Source: Myxocyprinus asiaticus (taxonomy: Eukaryota > Chordata > Actinopteri > Cypriniformes > Catostomidae). From it: 64,000 bases of DNA. The notes under the pieces were generated by a model. It worked only from the letters and a program-made list of their open reading frames with translations. It did no database searches and was not told the origin of the DNA. The position numbers and the translations under genes are program-made. Of the stretch, positions 25,043 through 38,089 are shown piece by piece. Location: NCBI RefSeq assembly GCF_019703515.2, contig NC_059362.1, forward strand, positions 47,312,092 through 47,376,091, given 5' to 3'. Positions within the stretch are counted from its first letter, which is position 1. Every line of letters begins with the position of its first letter.

Positions 25043-26222
25043 CCTCATGCGACCCTGTGTCCACATGTGTGGACGTTGTATTTTGGCTTCGCTATACACA
25101 ATGCATGCTTTAAATGAATAAAAACAGACTGAATACAGTTCACAAGACTCTAGACTGTCATTTAATGGTTAAACTTCTGCCGCACGAGTCACATGACACA
25201 ACATGACGTTGATTTCCGTGAAAAGCTCCTACAGATGCAGCGCCAACAAAAGTTTTTTCATTGAAACCTGTTTTGGAGTCTCTAGTTTTGTTTGATATGC
25301 TACTTTAAAAAATCTGTTAATTTTTCGCACATCAGCGCGCTGATAAACATGATGTCCACATACGTGTACACTGGCACCGCATTTCCTCAAAAGTAGAAAA
25401 AACATGTTCAACTCTAACACATCTGTGGGTCATTTCACTTCATTTTAATATACATTTTGTTATATTATATTTTGTTATCACACATACAATATGGTTCTAT
25501 TCATTAACATTAATAAATGCATTCCTATATTTACTGTGTATTATCACATTGAGAATAAATGAGTTCATCAAAAAGCTGATAAATGTGTCTTTCAGAGGCT
25601 TTATATGGAGTTAGGATGAAAATAAGGTGCATTTCAAACTGTTCTGAGACCAGTGCAGACAGACAGCACACTGGAGGTTAAGTCGTTCACTAAATAGGGA
25701 GCAAGGGAGCATCCTATAGCTCTCTATACAGTTAAGTGCATTCACTCCTAAAATCTGATCAAAAGTTCAGTTTCAGGCTGCAGATGATGTTTGGATCACT
25801 CAACATGTTTGACAGACATGTGACAATGATAATCAGTACATAGATTCAGAATTTATAATGTATCATTTTATTTTAACATGGTTGACAGTGATTGGATGAT
25901 GCTGGACATTACTTTGAATCAGAATTAATTATGCTAATTTCTGATGTAATGTCTGTGACATCACAAAAACATGAATAATCAACACTCCTGGAAACATCAT
26001 AAACTATTTGATGAAAAAAATCTGACTTTCTATAGCTTGGTATTATTTAGAATTTCACAAATTAGTCTCGCTGCCCACATATGTGGACATTAATTTTTAG
26101 GAAAACTATTTGCTCTAGAAATGTTTTTTTGTTGTTGTTGCTTGTTTATTAGGTGCTACTAGCTACAAATCAAAAAGAGGAATGGAAAAAGTACACAGCA
26201 GTCACGCTCGGGTCTCAGGAGG
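25043..26222 (+). mobile_element. piggyBac-like MITE, copy 1 (1,180 bp)
   Basis: Flanked by TTAA on both sides (25039-25042, 26223-26226). Ends are inverted: cctcatgcgaccctg at the left and the complement of cctcctgagacccgag at the right. Palindromes gtccacatgtgtggac (left) and ccacatatgtgg (right) lie inside the ends. No transposase. A second copy sits at 38090-39962 in the opposite orientation. Confidence 0.88.
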
Positions 26223-26414
26223 TTAAAGATAACACAAGCACACAAGCAAAACATCTGACAAAAAGACGGTTTGAAATTATAAAACTGTATATATATATAG
26301 TGTTTAAAACGAGGACAAACAGTACAAAGCGCAACAGTCTGGTTCCAGAAATAAAAATCCCGTTAATTTTGTCCAAAGGGAATTGATTTTTAACAATAAC
26401 TTATAAACCTTTAA

Positions 26415-26964
26415 AGACGGCATGAAGTGAAAATTCACCCTATTTCTATTCTAAATGCATGTTATTGATGTTATTGTGAATGATTCATCCATGCATATGT
26501 TTTATTTATTTATTTATTATTATTTTTTTGACCTCGTAATCTCTAATCAAAATGTAATAACTCGATCTTCGTGTGAAATGACAGACTTCTCTCTGGTGAC
26601 GTATGCAGGACTTCTCCAATCATTTAGTCTGCTTAAACCCCGCCCCCTTTCTTATAAATACCACAACCTTGCGTAGAGTTGAACGAAGTGTCAATCACAT
26701 GTTGGTGAAGATGGCAAGGTGTGTTTTTGTCTGATTTCCTTCAAAAATATCATTCCTTAACCCAAACTTCCTTGGTTACGGGTCAGCTGGCTTGAATTAA
26801 CATTTCGAATGAGGAGGAATAACAGCGTATTTTCACAGTCTAATCAGCAACCAATGGATAAACTCAAATCCCCGCCCTACATATTTTTCTTGTTCGATAA
26901 GCTGTTTCACTCGGAAGTACGTCATAATACGGAAGTCGGTCGCAACTTCCGTTTCATACCGACT
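26415..26964. mobile_element. TTAA-flanked TIR element, 550 bp
   Basis: Flanked by TTAA (26411-26414, 26965-26968). Ends agacggcatgaagtgaaa and the complement of agtcggtatgaaacgg form inverted repeats. No coding capacity. TTAA targets are used by piggyBac and Kolobok elements; superfamily not decided. Confidence 0.75.
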
Positions 26965-27229
26965 TTAAAGATTGACCTACAGTGAGATCTAAGTTTGTTA
27001 ATCGATGTTATATACTTCTGTTGAAGCTATCAGTCACGTTATTTTAACTTAATTTAAAAAACTAATGTTTAATAGCAGAATTCCTGGTGAAAAACTACAC
27101 TACCCATAATCCTGTAGCGTGCGCCAAAAGAGCTCTGTAGCAATCAAGTCGCTCTCCCTACACTCTCAAACTACTTATATATTTGTATATAAGTACAACT
27201 TTAATTCAATAGTTTCATATTTTTCAACC

Positions 27230-27470
27230 ATATATAATTTAATTACATCATTCGCAATGCTTCATTGGATTGTAGTTCATTCCGTCATTAAAGACGTTAC
27301 GTGCACAGTCTTGTATCTTTGTCTTTTTGTCCGATTTTCGAATACTTTTTTGCTTCAAATCAAAGTTTGTAATGTTGTGATTCACCTCAGAGCCGGTTGG
27401 TTTGGTTCATTGCTTACAACTCTTTTATAAAGGATTTTATGAAATCACTATGGAAAAACTGTATGGGGAA
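27230..27470 (+). repeat. Dispersed repeat pair with 61780-62010, copy 1
   Basis: Shares cagtcttgtatctttgtctt, caaatcaaagtttgt, gttgtgattcacctc and tggcttacaactctttta-type blocks with 61780-62010 in order and in the same orientation. Confidence 0.8.
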
Positions 27471-28439
27471 AATTAATTTAGCAGCATTTGTCTGCAGATG
27501 GGTATTTTTGGTGACTACCTACAATAGTAAATGTTTATAAATAGGCATGTTGCAAGCCATAAAATAAAAGCCTGTTTAGTACCTTGGATTTATGTTATGT
27601 GCGTACCAGAATTTCATGTGAATTCAATTGCTGTGAGATTTCAGAAGGTTTGTACTCTAACTCAGACTAACCCAAACACTCTTCTCATTATTTTAAGAAA
27701 ACAAGACGAGAATGTTTCAATCATCGAGCATCACACTACATAAAGTAATCACCTCCCCTCTGATCCCTGTGGTGTCTTATAGATCAGCATATGAATTTGG
27801 AGGTGATTTCCCAGAATGCTTTGTACGGTTGGTGTTACTGTCCTCATCAGGTCTGGTGACAAGGAGCAGTCAATGAGAAGAAATGCTCTCGGCCTCTCTG
27901 AAAGCCTCATGCAGTCTCATTACAATCTCAGTGGTGCTCCACAGGTTTTTATAAGCATTTTATCATCATACATTTTTCAGTTTCTCTATTAATTGTTTAC
28001 TTTTACCCTTCAATTGAGGAATGTTGTAATATAGAGAAATAAACAGTACGTCACCTAGGCAGGCGCAATGCAAAAAAAACATCAGGCCTTTAACACACAA
28101 TGTTATTCAAAGTAATTTAACACTTCCTTCACACCGTTTGAGTCTTAAGTCAACATGAAAACAAAAGTAATCCTATTTACTTCCTTAATACACCTTTCTG
28201 TTCGTATTGTGCATTATTCATCCGTTCAAATAAGAAAGTGTGCTCATAATCTTTTTAAACCTGCAATTACACGAATGCATTCAAAGAAAAAGAAAAAAGA
28301 CAGAAAATTTATATTAGGTGTCTTTATCTGCTATGTACTTAAGAGCATGATACAATGCACTTATTACATTCATATGTGTTGTTGCATTGCACTTACATTT
28401 AAAGTACCAACATTTAATTACTTCTGTAGTTACACTGTT

Positions 28440-29545
28440 AACTTTACCCCTACCCCAACCCTAAACCCTAACCTTTAACTCTAAACCTAACCCTACACCA
28501 ACCCTAAACGCTAAACTTGCTCTCTAAGTCCTCGTGGTGGAGTAGTGACTCGCCTCAATCTGAGTGGTGGAAGACGTATCTCAAAGGCCTCCGCGTCTGA
28601 GACTGTCAATCCGTGCATCTTATCACATGGCATGTTGAGTGCGTTACCAAGGAGGCCTAGCGCGTGTGGAGGCTTCACGCTATTCTCCGTGGCATCCATG
28701 CACAACTCACCACATGCCCCACTGAGAGCGAGAACCACATTATAGTGACCATGAGGACGTTATCCCATGTGACTCTACCCTCCCTAGCAACCGGGCCAAT
28801 TTTGTTGCTTAGGAGACCTGGCTGGAGTCACTCAGCACACCCTGGGATTTGAACTCACGAACTCCAGGGGTGGTAATCAGCGGCTTTACGCAGTGAGTTA
28901 CCCAGACCCCAAAACCTACATTTTTACATTAACATAACCCTACCCTACCCCTAAACCCTAAACTTTAACTCTAAACCTAACCCGACCCCAACCCTAAACC
29001 CTAACCTTTAAGTCTAAACCTAACCCAAACCTAAACCACAACCTTTAACTCTAAAACTAACCCTACCCCAACCCTAAACCCCAACATTTAGATTTACCTA
29101 TAACACTACCCCAACCATAAACCCTAACCTTTAACTTAACCCCTAACCCTAATTCAACCCTAAACCCTAACCTATAACTTTATCCCTAACTCTACCCTAC
29201 CCTACCCCAACCCTAAACCCTAAACCCTAACCTTTAACTCTTAACCTAAACCTACCCCAACCCTAAACCCTAACCTTTAACTTTACCCCTAACCCTACCC
29301 TACCCTACCCCAACACTAAACCCTAACCTTTAACTCTTAACCTAAACCTACCCTAACCTTTAACTTTACCCCTAACCCTACTTCAACCCTACTTCAACCC
29401 TAAACCCTAACCTTTAACTTTATCCCTAACCCTACCCTACCCTACCCCAACCCTAAACCCTAACCTTTAACTCTTAACCTAATCCTACCCCAACCCTAAA
29501 CCCTAATCTTTAACTCTAAACCCTACCCCAATTCTGACCCTAACC
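28440..29545 (+). repeat. Telomere-like degenerate array, interrupted by a SINE
   Basis: Made of ccctaaaccctaacctttaa and ctctaaacctaaccctaccc variants with a period of roughly 40 bp. It is rich in CCCTAA-like words but not a pure TTAGGG repeat. SINE copy 4 lies at 28516-28910, with array sequence on both sides. Confidence 0.9.
28516..28910 (-). mobile_element. tRNA-derived SINE, family A, copy 4, inside telomere-like array
   Basis: Minus-strand copy with head (complement of gggtctgggtaactcac) and body, but lacking the terminal attccaaattgggag tail of the family. Both flanks are the ccctaa-rich array, so it inserted into the array or was moved with it. Confidence 0.85.
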
Positions 29546-30935
29546 CTATTTTATCATTAGACAAGACAGTTAACAGTTGCAGGGAACTTCTGAGAAGAGA
29601 GAGAGCACTTTAAACATCATGAGCTTATATGCATCTGTCACAACTCTGATATGCAGGACTGTTTAAAAGGTTCTGTGTTGGACACCGGTCTATTATTGTG
29701 GTAACATGATGGCACCTAACAACAAAACGAACTGCGATTGCTCATTTACATGTCTCAGAAGGCTCCTTCACGTGCAAGTTGCCAATTCTCGGCGCCTTCG
29801 TGGCTTGAGAAACGAATCGGCCAAACAGGAAAATGTATCTAATATATTGGTCGACCACTAGTTTTACTGAAAATGAAGGATTTACTGTATATCTTTATAT
29901 CTAATATCTTTTATATGCATTATTATTTAAAGAAAAGTAGCATTAACCAAGTAATCGTGATCCGCGTATGCCTTTTCCCTTTTAACGTTATTATCCATAA
30001 CAAACAAATTAAAAGTTAATTACGATTGTCACTAGGGGGTGAAATGCAACTGTCGTATCCGAAGGTCACAGACAGTAAAACGGCGGCGGTATCAGCTGTC
30101 AGTCATCGAGGCTCTATGGCAGTTTTGGGATATGGCCAATATGGGCGCTCAAACACTTCCGGTGGCTTTACATCCTGCTGGCAGTTTACTGTTGTGTCAG
30201 CAATCCAGTTCTATATGTATACTGTATGTATATCAGTGATAGTAGCGCAGATTGTTTGTGGTTAGTGAACAAGTTAGCACTAAAATAGCACAATTTACTA
30301 AACTCCCCCTCGACATTCAGTTGTAATCATCTTGAATTCCTTCAGTTACTGGCCAGCTGTGTGGCAGAGACATTTGTTTTGTCTTGTTTTCACTGCGGTC
30401 TGGAGTTTCGTTTAGAGCAGTGCGGGTCAACGGCTTGTTTTGCAAAGAGAGATGAATTGTTGTCCTGATGAAGCCGGGCAGAAGCCACGACCCCAGAGAG
30501 AGATGAGGAACACATTCCTTACTCACTGGACTCTGCTATTGGCTCTCATTATCTGCTCATCTTCATCTCCAGGAGGAAGAGTATGAGACATCTCTGCCCG
30601 CTGCCCTGCTGACTGACCAATCAGAAGAGAGTAACAGCTGTCACTGATGAAGACTGAGTTGTGCTAGTCAGCCGCTAGAGACCAGAGACGTGTGGTGGAG
30701 TCAGAGAGTTAATGTGACACTTAGACAGCAGTGCACAGAGAGCAGTTTACTCTTTCACAGCGAGGTCAGCGACCGTTAGATCCACACAGAATCTGTGCGC
30801 TTTTCTGCACTAGCGTGGGAAAATCTGCAAAATTCTATGGAATGGATTTAAATACTATCAAACAATAATCAAATATAATTATCAAACATTTTCTGATGAA
30901 GATGTGAGTGTAAAAGATGTTCTGGGTGCTTGCTA

Positions 30936-31892
30936 CACTCTTAGAAGAAAAGGTTCTATATAGAACCCAGTAGGGTTCTATCACTCGCTTCATATTTGGA
31001 ACCCCAAAAAGGATCTATATAGAACCCTTTTTCAGGGTTCTATCAAAAGACCCCTAAAGGGTTCTTTGAGCCAGGTGAAAAAGGTTCTATATAGAACCTT
31101 TTAGGGGCTCCCAACATGGAATCGTAACATTTGGTTGCAGGCCTGGACGAAACAGTTTTGTCGACTTTTCTTCTTTGTGCTTGCTAAAATAAACGTGTAA
31201 GTCATAAATGTCAAAATAAATAAAATAACCTAAAATGAATCAACAAATTAATTTATTTCTCTTACTTACCAGGGTAATATCGCCTTATCAGGTTTTCAGC
31301 TCAACCAAATATCCGTGACAGTTCAAATTTGAAATAGGATGCTCGCGCGTTTTCATCACTCGCGCGGCTTAAATGCGCCTTTGCGCTATGTAGATAGGAC
31401 AAAAAATATCCAGTGCTACAAGATAAACTTTGTGTTTACTGTATAAGATAAACCCAATTTTATGCATCTGTTGTTGAATTATGAGTGAAGAATAGACTGT
31501 ACCGTAGACTGTATATTGATACTGAGATAAATCTGTCCTCTTTAAGAGAAATGTAATTTATCCTTTTCTAATTAAACCCAAAGCTGAAGAAGTAAATTGT
31601 TAGAGTTTTATTTTCTGCAGTATAAAATGCAAATGCAAAAGTAATGTAGTGTATTGTCCAAAACCATTTATAAATACAACTTTTAATAAAGTAAATTATA
31701 CATACACATACATACATACATACATAATCACATTAAGCAATTGTCAGCCTTAAGAACCCTTTTGTGCAAAAAGGGTTCTTTTTTATAAACCTTTGTAAAC
31801 AGAACCTTTTTGGCAAAAAGGGTTCTTCGGAGCTGAGTAATGAACCCTATGGTTCTATATAGAACCCCATTGAACCTTTTTGTCTAAGAGTG
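30936..31892. mobile_element. TA-flanked TIR element, 957 bp
   Basis: Flanked by TA (30934-30935, 31893-31894). Ends cactcttagaagaaaaggtt and the complement of cactcttagacaaaaaggtt are inverted repeats, followed on each side by clusters of ggttctatatagaacc and aaagggttct motifs that make further local palindromes. Interior AT-rich with a cata tetranucleotide run. No transposase. Confidence 0.85.
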
Positions 31893-32639
31893 TAGGACAT
31901 TTCTGAGTGGTTTTGTGCAGTGTTGGGGAGTAACTAACTAAAAGTAGCAACACTAATAACTTAACTACATTTTTAAGTAGTGTGACAGTAGCTCACCTGT
32001 TTTCACAAGAGTCTTGCTTTTCCAATAATGACCTACACTGGGGGAAAAAATACTTTGAATTTACATGATTTAATCATGTACATTGGTTCCACATTAATCA
32101 GTTAATTTACTGAGTCAACATATTTTTTTCCTTTTGATTTAGTTCTTTAATTATTTGCCAGAAAACTTAATAAGTTCAGGTTATTTCAGCATAATGGAAT
32201 TAAGTTATTTTTAAATGGCCTAATTAAGTAGCCTCAAAGTGATTTTATATGTGTCCCTTGTATGATTCATTTCACAATATTTTTGTGTCACCTTACTGAT
32301 TTATGTTATAAGGTTATGCTAGTTGGCTAACTTTTAGCTTAAGTGAACATACATAACATTGTTTGTGCTCCCTTCCTCAACATAAGCAAAAGCTTCACTC
32401 TTCACCACAAAGGTAAACCAGTGTATCACAATTGGTTCTAAATCCCTTTTAATTAAACACTATTAAGTCTCCCCCTTTTCTCATCTTGCTCAAATAAACA
32501 TAAAATAATAAAAGGTTTTTAATTGTTCTCTTTATGGTCCGCTAACCGTGCTGAGAAATCAGGCCGAGGAATGGTTTGTAATCAAGTGGAAAATACTACC
32601 GAATCCGTTACTCACTGCAATCAGAACTATTCAATAGAA

Positions 32640-33180
32640 CATCTAGCTACATGCTAAAACTTGCTAGCAACACCTAGCTACATGCTCAAACATGCTAAAA
32701 ATGCCTAGCAACATGCTAGCAATACCTAGCTACATACTAAACATGCTAGCAGTGCCTAACTACATGCTAACAACACCTAGCTACATGCTAAAACATGCTA
32801 AGAACACCTAGCTACATGTTAAAACATGCTAGCAATGCCTAGCTGCATGCTAAAACATGCTATAAACATGCTAGCAATGCCTAGCTACATGCTAGAACAT
32901 GCTAACAATGCCTAGCAACATGCTATAAACACCTAGCTTCATGCTAAACATACTAGCAACATGCTAGCAGTGCCTAGCTACATGCTAAAACATGCTAGTA
33001 ACTTGCTAACATTGCCTAGCTACATGCTAAAACATGATAACAATGTCTATCAAAATGTTAGCAACACCTAGCTTCATGCTAAACATGCTAGTAATGCCTA
33101 GCTACATGTTAAAACATGCTAGCCACATGCTAGCATTGCCTAGCTACATGCTAAACATGCTAGCAATGCCTAACAAATAT
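32640..33180 (+). repeat. Second minisatellite, catgctagcaatgcctagct-type units
   Basis: Irregular units of about 20-40 bp composed of acatgctaaaacatgctagc and aatgcctagctacatgcta, with no constant period. Followed by a short (tctg)n run to 33204. Confidence 0.9.
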
Positions 33181-33960
33181 CTATCTATCTGTCTGTCTGT
33201 CTGTAAATCTCCACGCTTTTAAACTTTCAGACAAGGCTTTTTCAAGCCAACATAAAGTTTGTTTACAAAATTTCAATCTAGTTTGAACTACAATAATTGA
33301 TTTAAAAACTTCTGGAAAGCTAAGGAAAGTTCTTTTTGTAATTTAAAACAATGTCCAAAGTAATGGTAGATCAGTCATGTCTGTTGCAATGAAACAATTT
33401 TATCGGTAAATGAAATGCTATTTTGAATAATTAGTTGTCTGTTTTATATAGAGGAGACTGGCATTGGTTGGCACACCTTTCATTCTTTGTTGAATATCTC
33501 TGGTGAAACAAATGTTAAGAAACCACAAATAGGTGCAAATAAAATCTCATGTTTTTAGGTAAAAAACAAACACATTTAATGTCACCAAAAATTTGTTGAC
33601 TTTTGTTAATTTATTATTATATTTGTGTTGTGCAATTTGTGTTATACATGGGTTGTGGGGTTGGTTAATACAGTGTGAAAACACTAAAATTTTAAGAGAA
33701 GCAACACAAAAAAACAAACATTGGTTTATTATGAACCAGGAGAACTCAACACATGCTTGTCTTATATCATTAATATAAACAATGATTATGTAATCAGTAT
33801 GGTTATATTAATATGATTATTATTCATATATGATTAATTTATGGTTTGGGATTTATTTAAACAGTCTAATATACACTGTAAAATATTTGAATCACATATA
33901 AATGATAGAAACGAATAGTATCATTGGCTTCGCTTGAAACGTGTTTATGTGTAATAGGCC

Positions 33961-34011
33961 TAATAATAATAATAATAATAATAATTATTATTATTATTAT
34001 TATTATTATTA
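33961..34011. repeat. (TAA)n(TTA)n self-complementary microsatellite
   Basis: About eight TAA/AAT units are followed directly by about nine ATT units, forming a near-perfect palindrome. Confidence 0.95.
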
Positions 34012-35002
34012 GAAGACTTTGTTTTACTGTATGTTATATGTGTGTCTGAATATAGAGGTATTAAATTGGTAAATAGTGTGTGAAGTGAAGGTCATGAATT
34101 TAAATCCACTATTTTTAAGATGTTTATCTTATGTTTGTACACAAAGTGCTAATCCCACAATCTCAGTTCAGGCTTTTTGTCTTTTATAGGCGAGAAACGT
34201 TCAGAGACTTTAGTTCATGTTTCACTTGCACTATCAAACATATCTTATCACCATCAGCTCTGAGGAATAAAAGGAAAGTACAACAGTCAGAGGAGGATGT
34301 GTACCTGTGTGTTGTTTGTCCATATGTGGGTGTGTGATTCAGACAGGCGTTCTTCATGCTGTTCAGTGGCCTCAAAACAAGTTGTGAATAATTCAGCAGA
34401 TATTTTCACCCGGAAGCCACTATGCAAAAAAAAACCAAGAGTGTTTTAAACTCTTCTGGGGTGCCTGATGCAGTCGTGAGACCTTAGTCATTGTTAAATG
34501 TGATCAGTGTTTAGATCAAGGCTGTGATTCATTCTGCTGGGTAACGACACTGTGTGATCGCACAAAGGAATGTATGTTCAATGCTAATGTTCAAATGGGA
34601 TTGCAAACTACATTTTTATATTTTCTGAGAAAAATGTAATTGCCATTTGTCTGTGCAAAACTCACTGCTATGCCACTTGGGTTTTGTGGGTAATGTGGTT
34701 GCTAAGGTGTTGGTTTTGAGGGTGTTGCTAGGTGTTTGTATGGTTTGCTGCTAGGGTATTCTAAGTGGTTGTAGCATAGATATACAGACATAGATACTTC
34801 ATTCAGCTGGTTGTGATGTGTCAACAGCGCCACTATCTTGGATCGGTGCACATAAGGTTCCCACGTGTCCTGGAATACTTGGAATTTTGCAAAGCATTTT
34901 TCCATGCATTGTGAAACAACATCAATGGTTAACTGTCATAAATGAATCACTGTCACATACTTTCTCTGCTCATCTGCTGTCATCTCTGCTTTGCTCTTAT
35001 GA

Positions 35003-35203
35003 AATTTACATTTATGCATTTGACAGATGCTTTTATCTAAAGTGAAATACAGTGCACATATTACAGGGACAATCCCCCTGGAGCACCCTGGAGTTAAGTG
35101 CCTTGCTCAAGGACACAATGGTGATGGCTGTGGGGATCAAACCAGCAACCTTCTAGTAACCTACCAGTTCAGTGCTTTAGTCCACTACGCCATCACCACT
35201 CCA
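35003..35203 (-). mobile_element. SINE, family B (V-SINE-like tail), copy 1
   Basis: Read on the minus strand it begins tggagtggtgatggcgtagt, has a degenerate B-box, the core ttgagcaaggcacttaac, and ends in a tail with agcatctgtcaaatgcat, the common 3' tail shared with LINEs in fish SINEs. Same family as the copy at 50556-50745. Confidence 0.8.
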
Positions 35204-35783
35204 CAATAGTCGTTCCAACAATGCTGTTATGTTAACCACAAAAACATTTGACGGTCGGACCACTGATATTTTTGAAAACAAATTCACACCCTGAGTTGGT
35301 AGCGTGTTGATTCAGCCTTCACACCTCAAGATGTGAATTAATGTTCAATAATTCAACGATCGGAGCGGTTACAACATGTAGTATGCGGAAAACACGGACA
35401 GAATCATGGAATCTAGTCATAAAAATGGCAGAATGTCATTGAATACGACACATTTAGACAAAAAATGCATGTTTGAATGCACAGTTAATCAAATTAAAAT
35501 TGCCGTATATCCTAGTGTGATAATTAAACTGCAAAAGTCTGTGATTTAATTAAATAAATATATAATCTACAAGTGATGTATGCTTCAAAATGAATGTGTA
35601 AAGCCAACTACTTATACACTGAAAACACCTCATCGTGATCATCACGCACATATTTTGTGAGTCTGAGATGACAGAGCAGAGCACTATGAAGTGCACAGCA
35701 CATGCAGACTATGTATTTATTTATTTAAACAGTAAAAAAAATCATTATGTCAATGGAGAGTCCTCATAAGGATAGTCGAACCA

Positions 35784-35784
<1 letters not shown>

Positions 35785-35824
<40 letters not shown>

Positions 35825-35841
35825 CGCGCGTGTGTGTGCGT
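35785..35841 (+). repeat. (GT)n microsatellite
   Basis: Mostly uninterrupted GT with a few gcgc variants at the right. A second short GT run lies at 35959-35981. Confidence 0.95.
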
Positions 35842-38089
35842 GTCCTGCATTGTGGATGTTTTATAGATTTTTATTTGACAATAATAATAAAAATAAATGC
35901 TTTGTGTTTTAGTCTCACTCATTAGACAGTACTGTTTGAATAGTTTGAACAGATTTTTTTGTGTGTGTGTGTGTGTGTGTTCAGATAACAAGTGAAGGAA
36001 AAGTCACCAAGTCTTGTACCACTCAGATAAAGGAAACCATTTTTATTAAATGAACAAAAGTGAAACGGGTCAAAAATGACCCGAACAGTACATAAGGGTT
36101 AATAAAAGTTTAAAAGTATCACTATGAGCAATAGTAATAAAGATGATTGACTTAACAAACACCACTAAATATAGTTCAGTCATGACAACTCTCGAAAGAT
36201 TTAGCATGTTAATGTGGCTATGACAAATTGATAGGACATTGGTCTTGGTGGACTAGATCTGCTACTTCGCTGCTTCACTATTAGACATACTGTAATTACA
36301 ATCCCCATGTAGCAGATCTAGACATGTGGAGCTGGTGAGGAGGAGGGTTTTGGAGAAAACTCTCAGCGTGTTGCTGTGAAACCGGCTTACTTGCAAACTG
36401 AGCAAATTTTAATGTTCGGCAAATAGAGAGTACACAAGTTGACTGGCTACCCGATTACACGTCAAAGGACCTATCAGCTTACACCAAGTGACCCGATTGG
36501 CTTGACATATCACATCTGAGCAAGCTGATTGGCTAACAGATAACAAGTTCAAAGAACCTATCAACTTGTGCCATTCAGAGTTGCATGCCTGAACTTAGTC
36601 ACTTGATTTGAGGTTTTGATTAGAACACAGTTAGATTATTGCAATTTGAACTCATAATCTCTATGAATAGGTTTCAGGGTGGTCATAAATTGTGCCTGAG
36701 GAGAACTACCTTCATTTTGTTGCCTAATGAACATCATAAAAACACAATCACGCTCTGTGTTTTGTTTTAACCGTTCATTCGTAAAGCTCTCGAAGTGTGC
36801 TCTTCAAAGCAGAGAGTGAAATATTCTCTTGGTAACTTCCTTCCAAAACAACCTCTTGCATCAGTCTCACAGGAGGTGGATGTATCTCTCAGAAACTCAA
36901 TGTTAATTAAAGAGTAAATTGATGATATAAAGCCAGTAATCAGGTTTGATTGCTCAGAAAAGAGGGCCCCTGATTACTGGTTTCACAGTTCCGGTAATAA
37001 ATTAAAGAGGATTAAATGTTTAAAAGCAGGTGATCGCTGGATCTACAAAGGAACCTGTGCCAAAATACTGCAGAAAAGCATACTAACTGACACATTTCTA
37101 TACATCCTCATACCTTTTGCATTCATTTATTAAATATAAGTTATAAACGGCCAGGAAACCACCCAGAACACCCTAGCAACCACATAGCAATACTTGCACA
37201 GACATGACATTTTCTTCAGAATGCACAAATTTGCTGCGTTTGCTGTTTAGTGGGAATGCTCGAAGGGAGTACTTTTATACAGATAACAGGTATGCAAATG
37301 TCACGCTGGTGTCTTCTGTTATCCAGTCAGTTAGTGATTAGTGCCGCCCAGTCGTGGTGAATATCCTTCCTCCTGTAAGATACCCAGAACTGACAGCTTG
37401 ATCGCTCTGATGGGTGTTTTTTCTATAATGACCGCTATAGATTACAGCACGAGATCGCTGCTGTGCATTTGATTAAACTCACAGTCTGCGCTGTCACCGA
37501 TGTGATGAGTATCTAACAGGGAGATACAGTGAAATGGGAATGCATCCGTCTCACAGTGGGATGATCATTATTTATTTAATACTCAGATAAAAGATGCCCC
37601 TCTTACTCTCAACGTGATTATTCAAGTCTTGCACAATCATGCTGTTTGCTTATTTCACTGTTTACCGGGTCATTCTTGTTACGCAGCTCCTTTTGAACTC
37701 TCTAACTTTTAAACATTTTTGTAATACAAACATACTTTCGAAATATGATCTGGCCAAGCCCAGGCAACATTACTAATTATAACTTGATTATTTACACAAC
37801 GACAAGAAAATGAACAGGATGGAAATAAAGAGCTAAAATTACACACTGCTCAGCAGGGGATTGACAGCTAGCTTGAAGCTCATTTAATATGAAATATTCA
37901 TTATATCATACTGATTTCTGTAATTTTATCAAACAGAATTGAATGTTTTAGGCTAGTGATACAACTAATAGCACAAAACATCACAGATCAATTGCTAATA
38001 CTTAATGGTTTTGCTGTTGTTTTCCCTTTTAAAAGTGATGTCACTTCCTGGAGGATGATGTCATTAAGGAGCTGATGTTTGTTAGTTAA

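Noticed and set aside
28440..29545. True chromosome end
   Set aside because: Not pure TTAGGG, embedded in an intron between exons B and C, with gene sequence on both sides.
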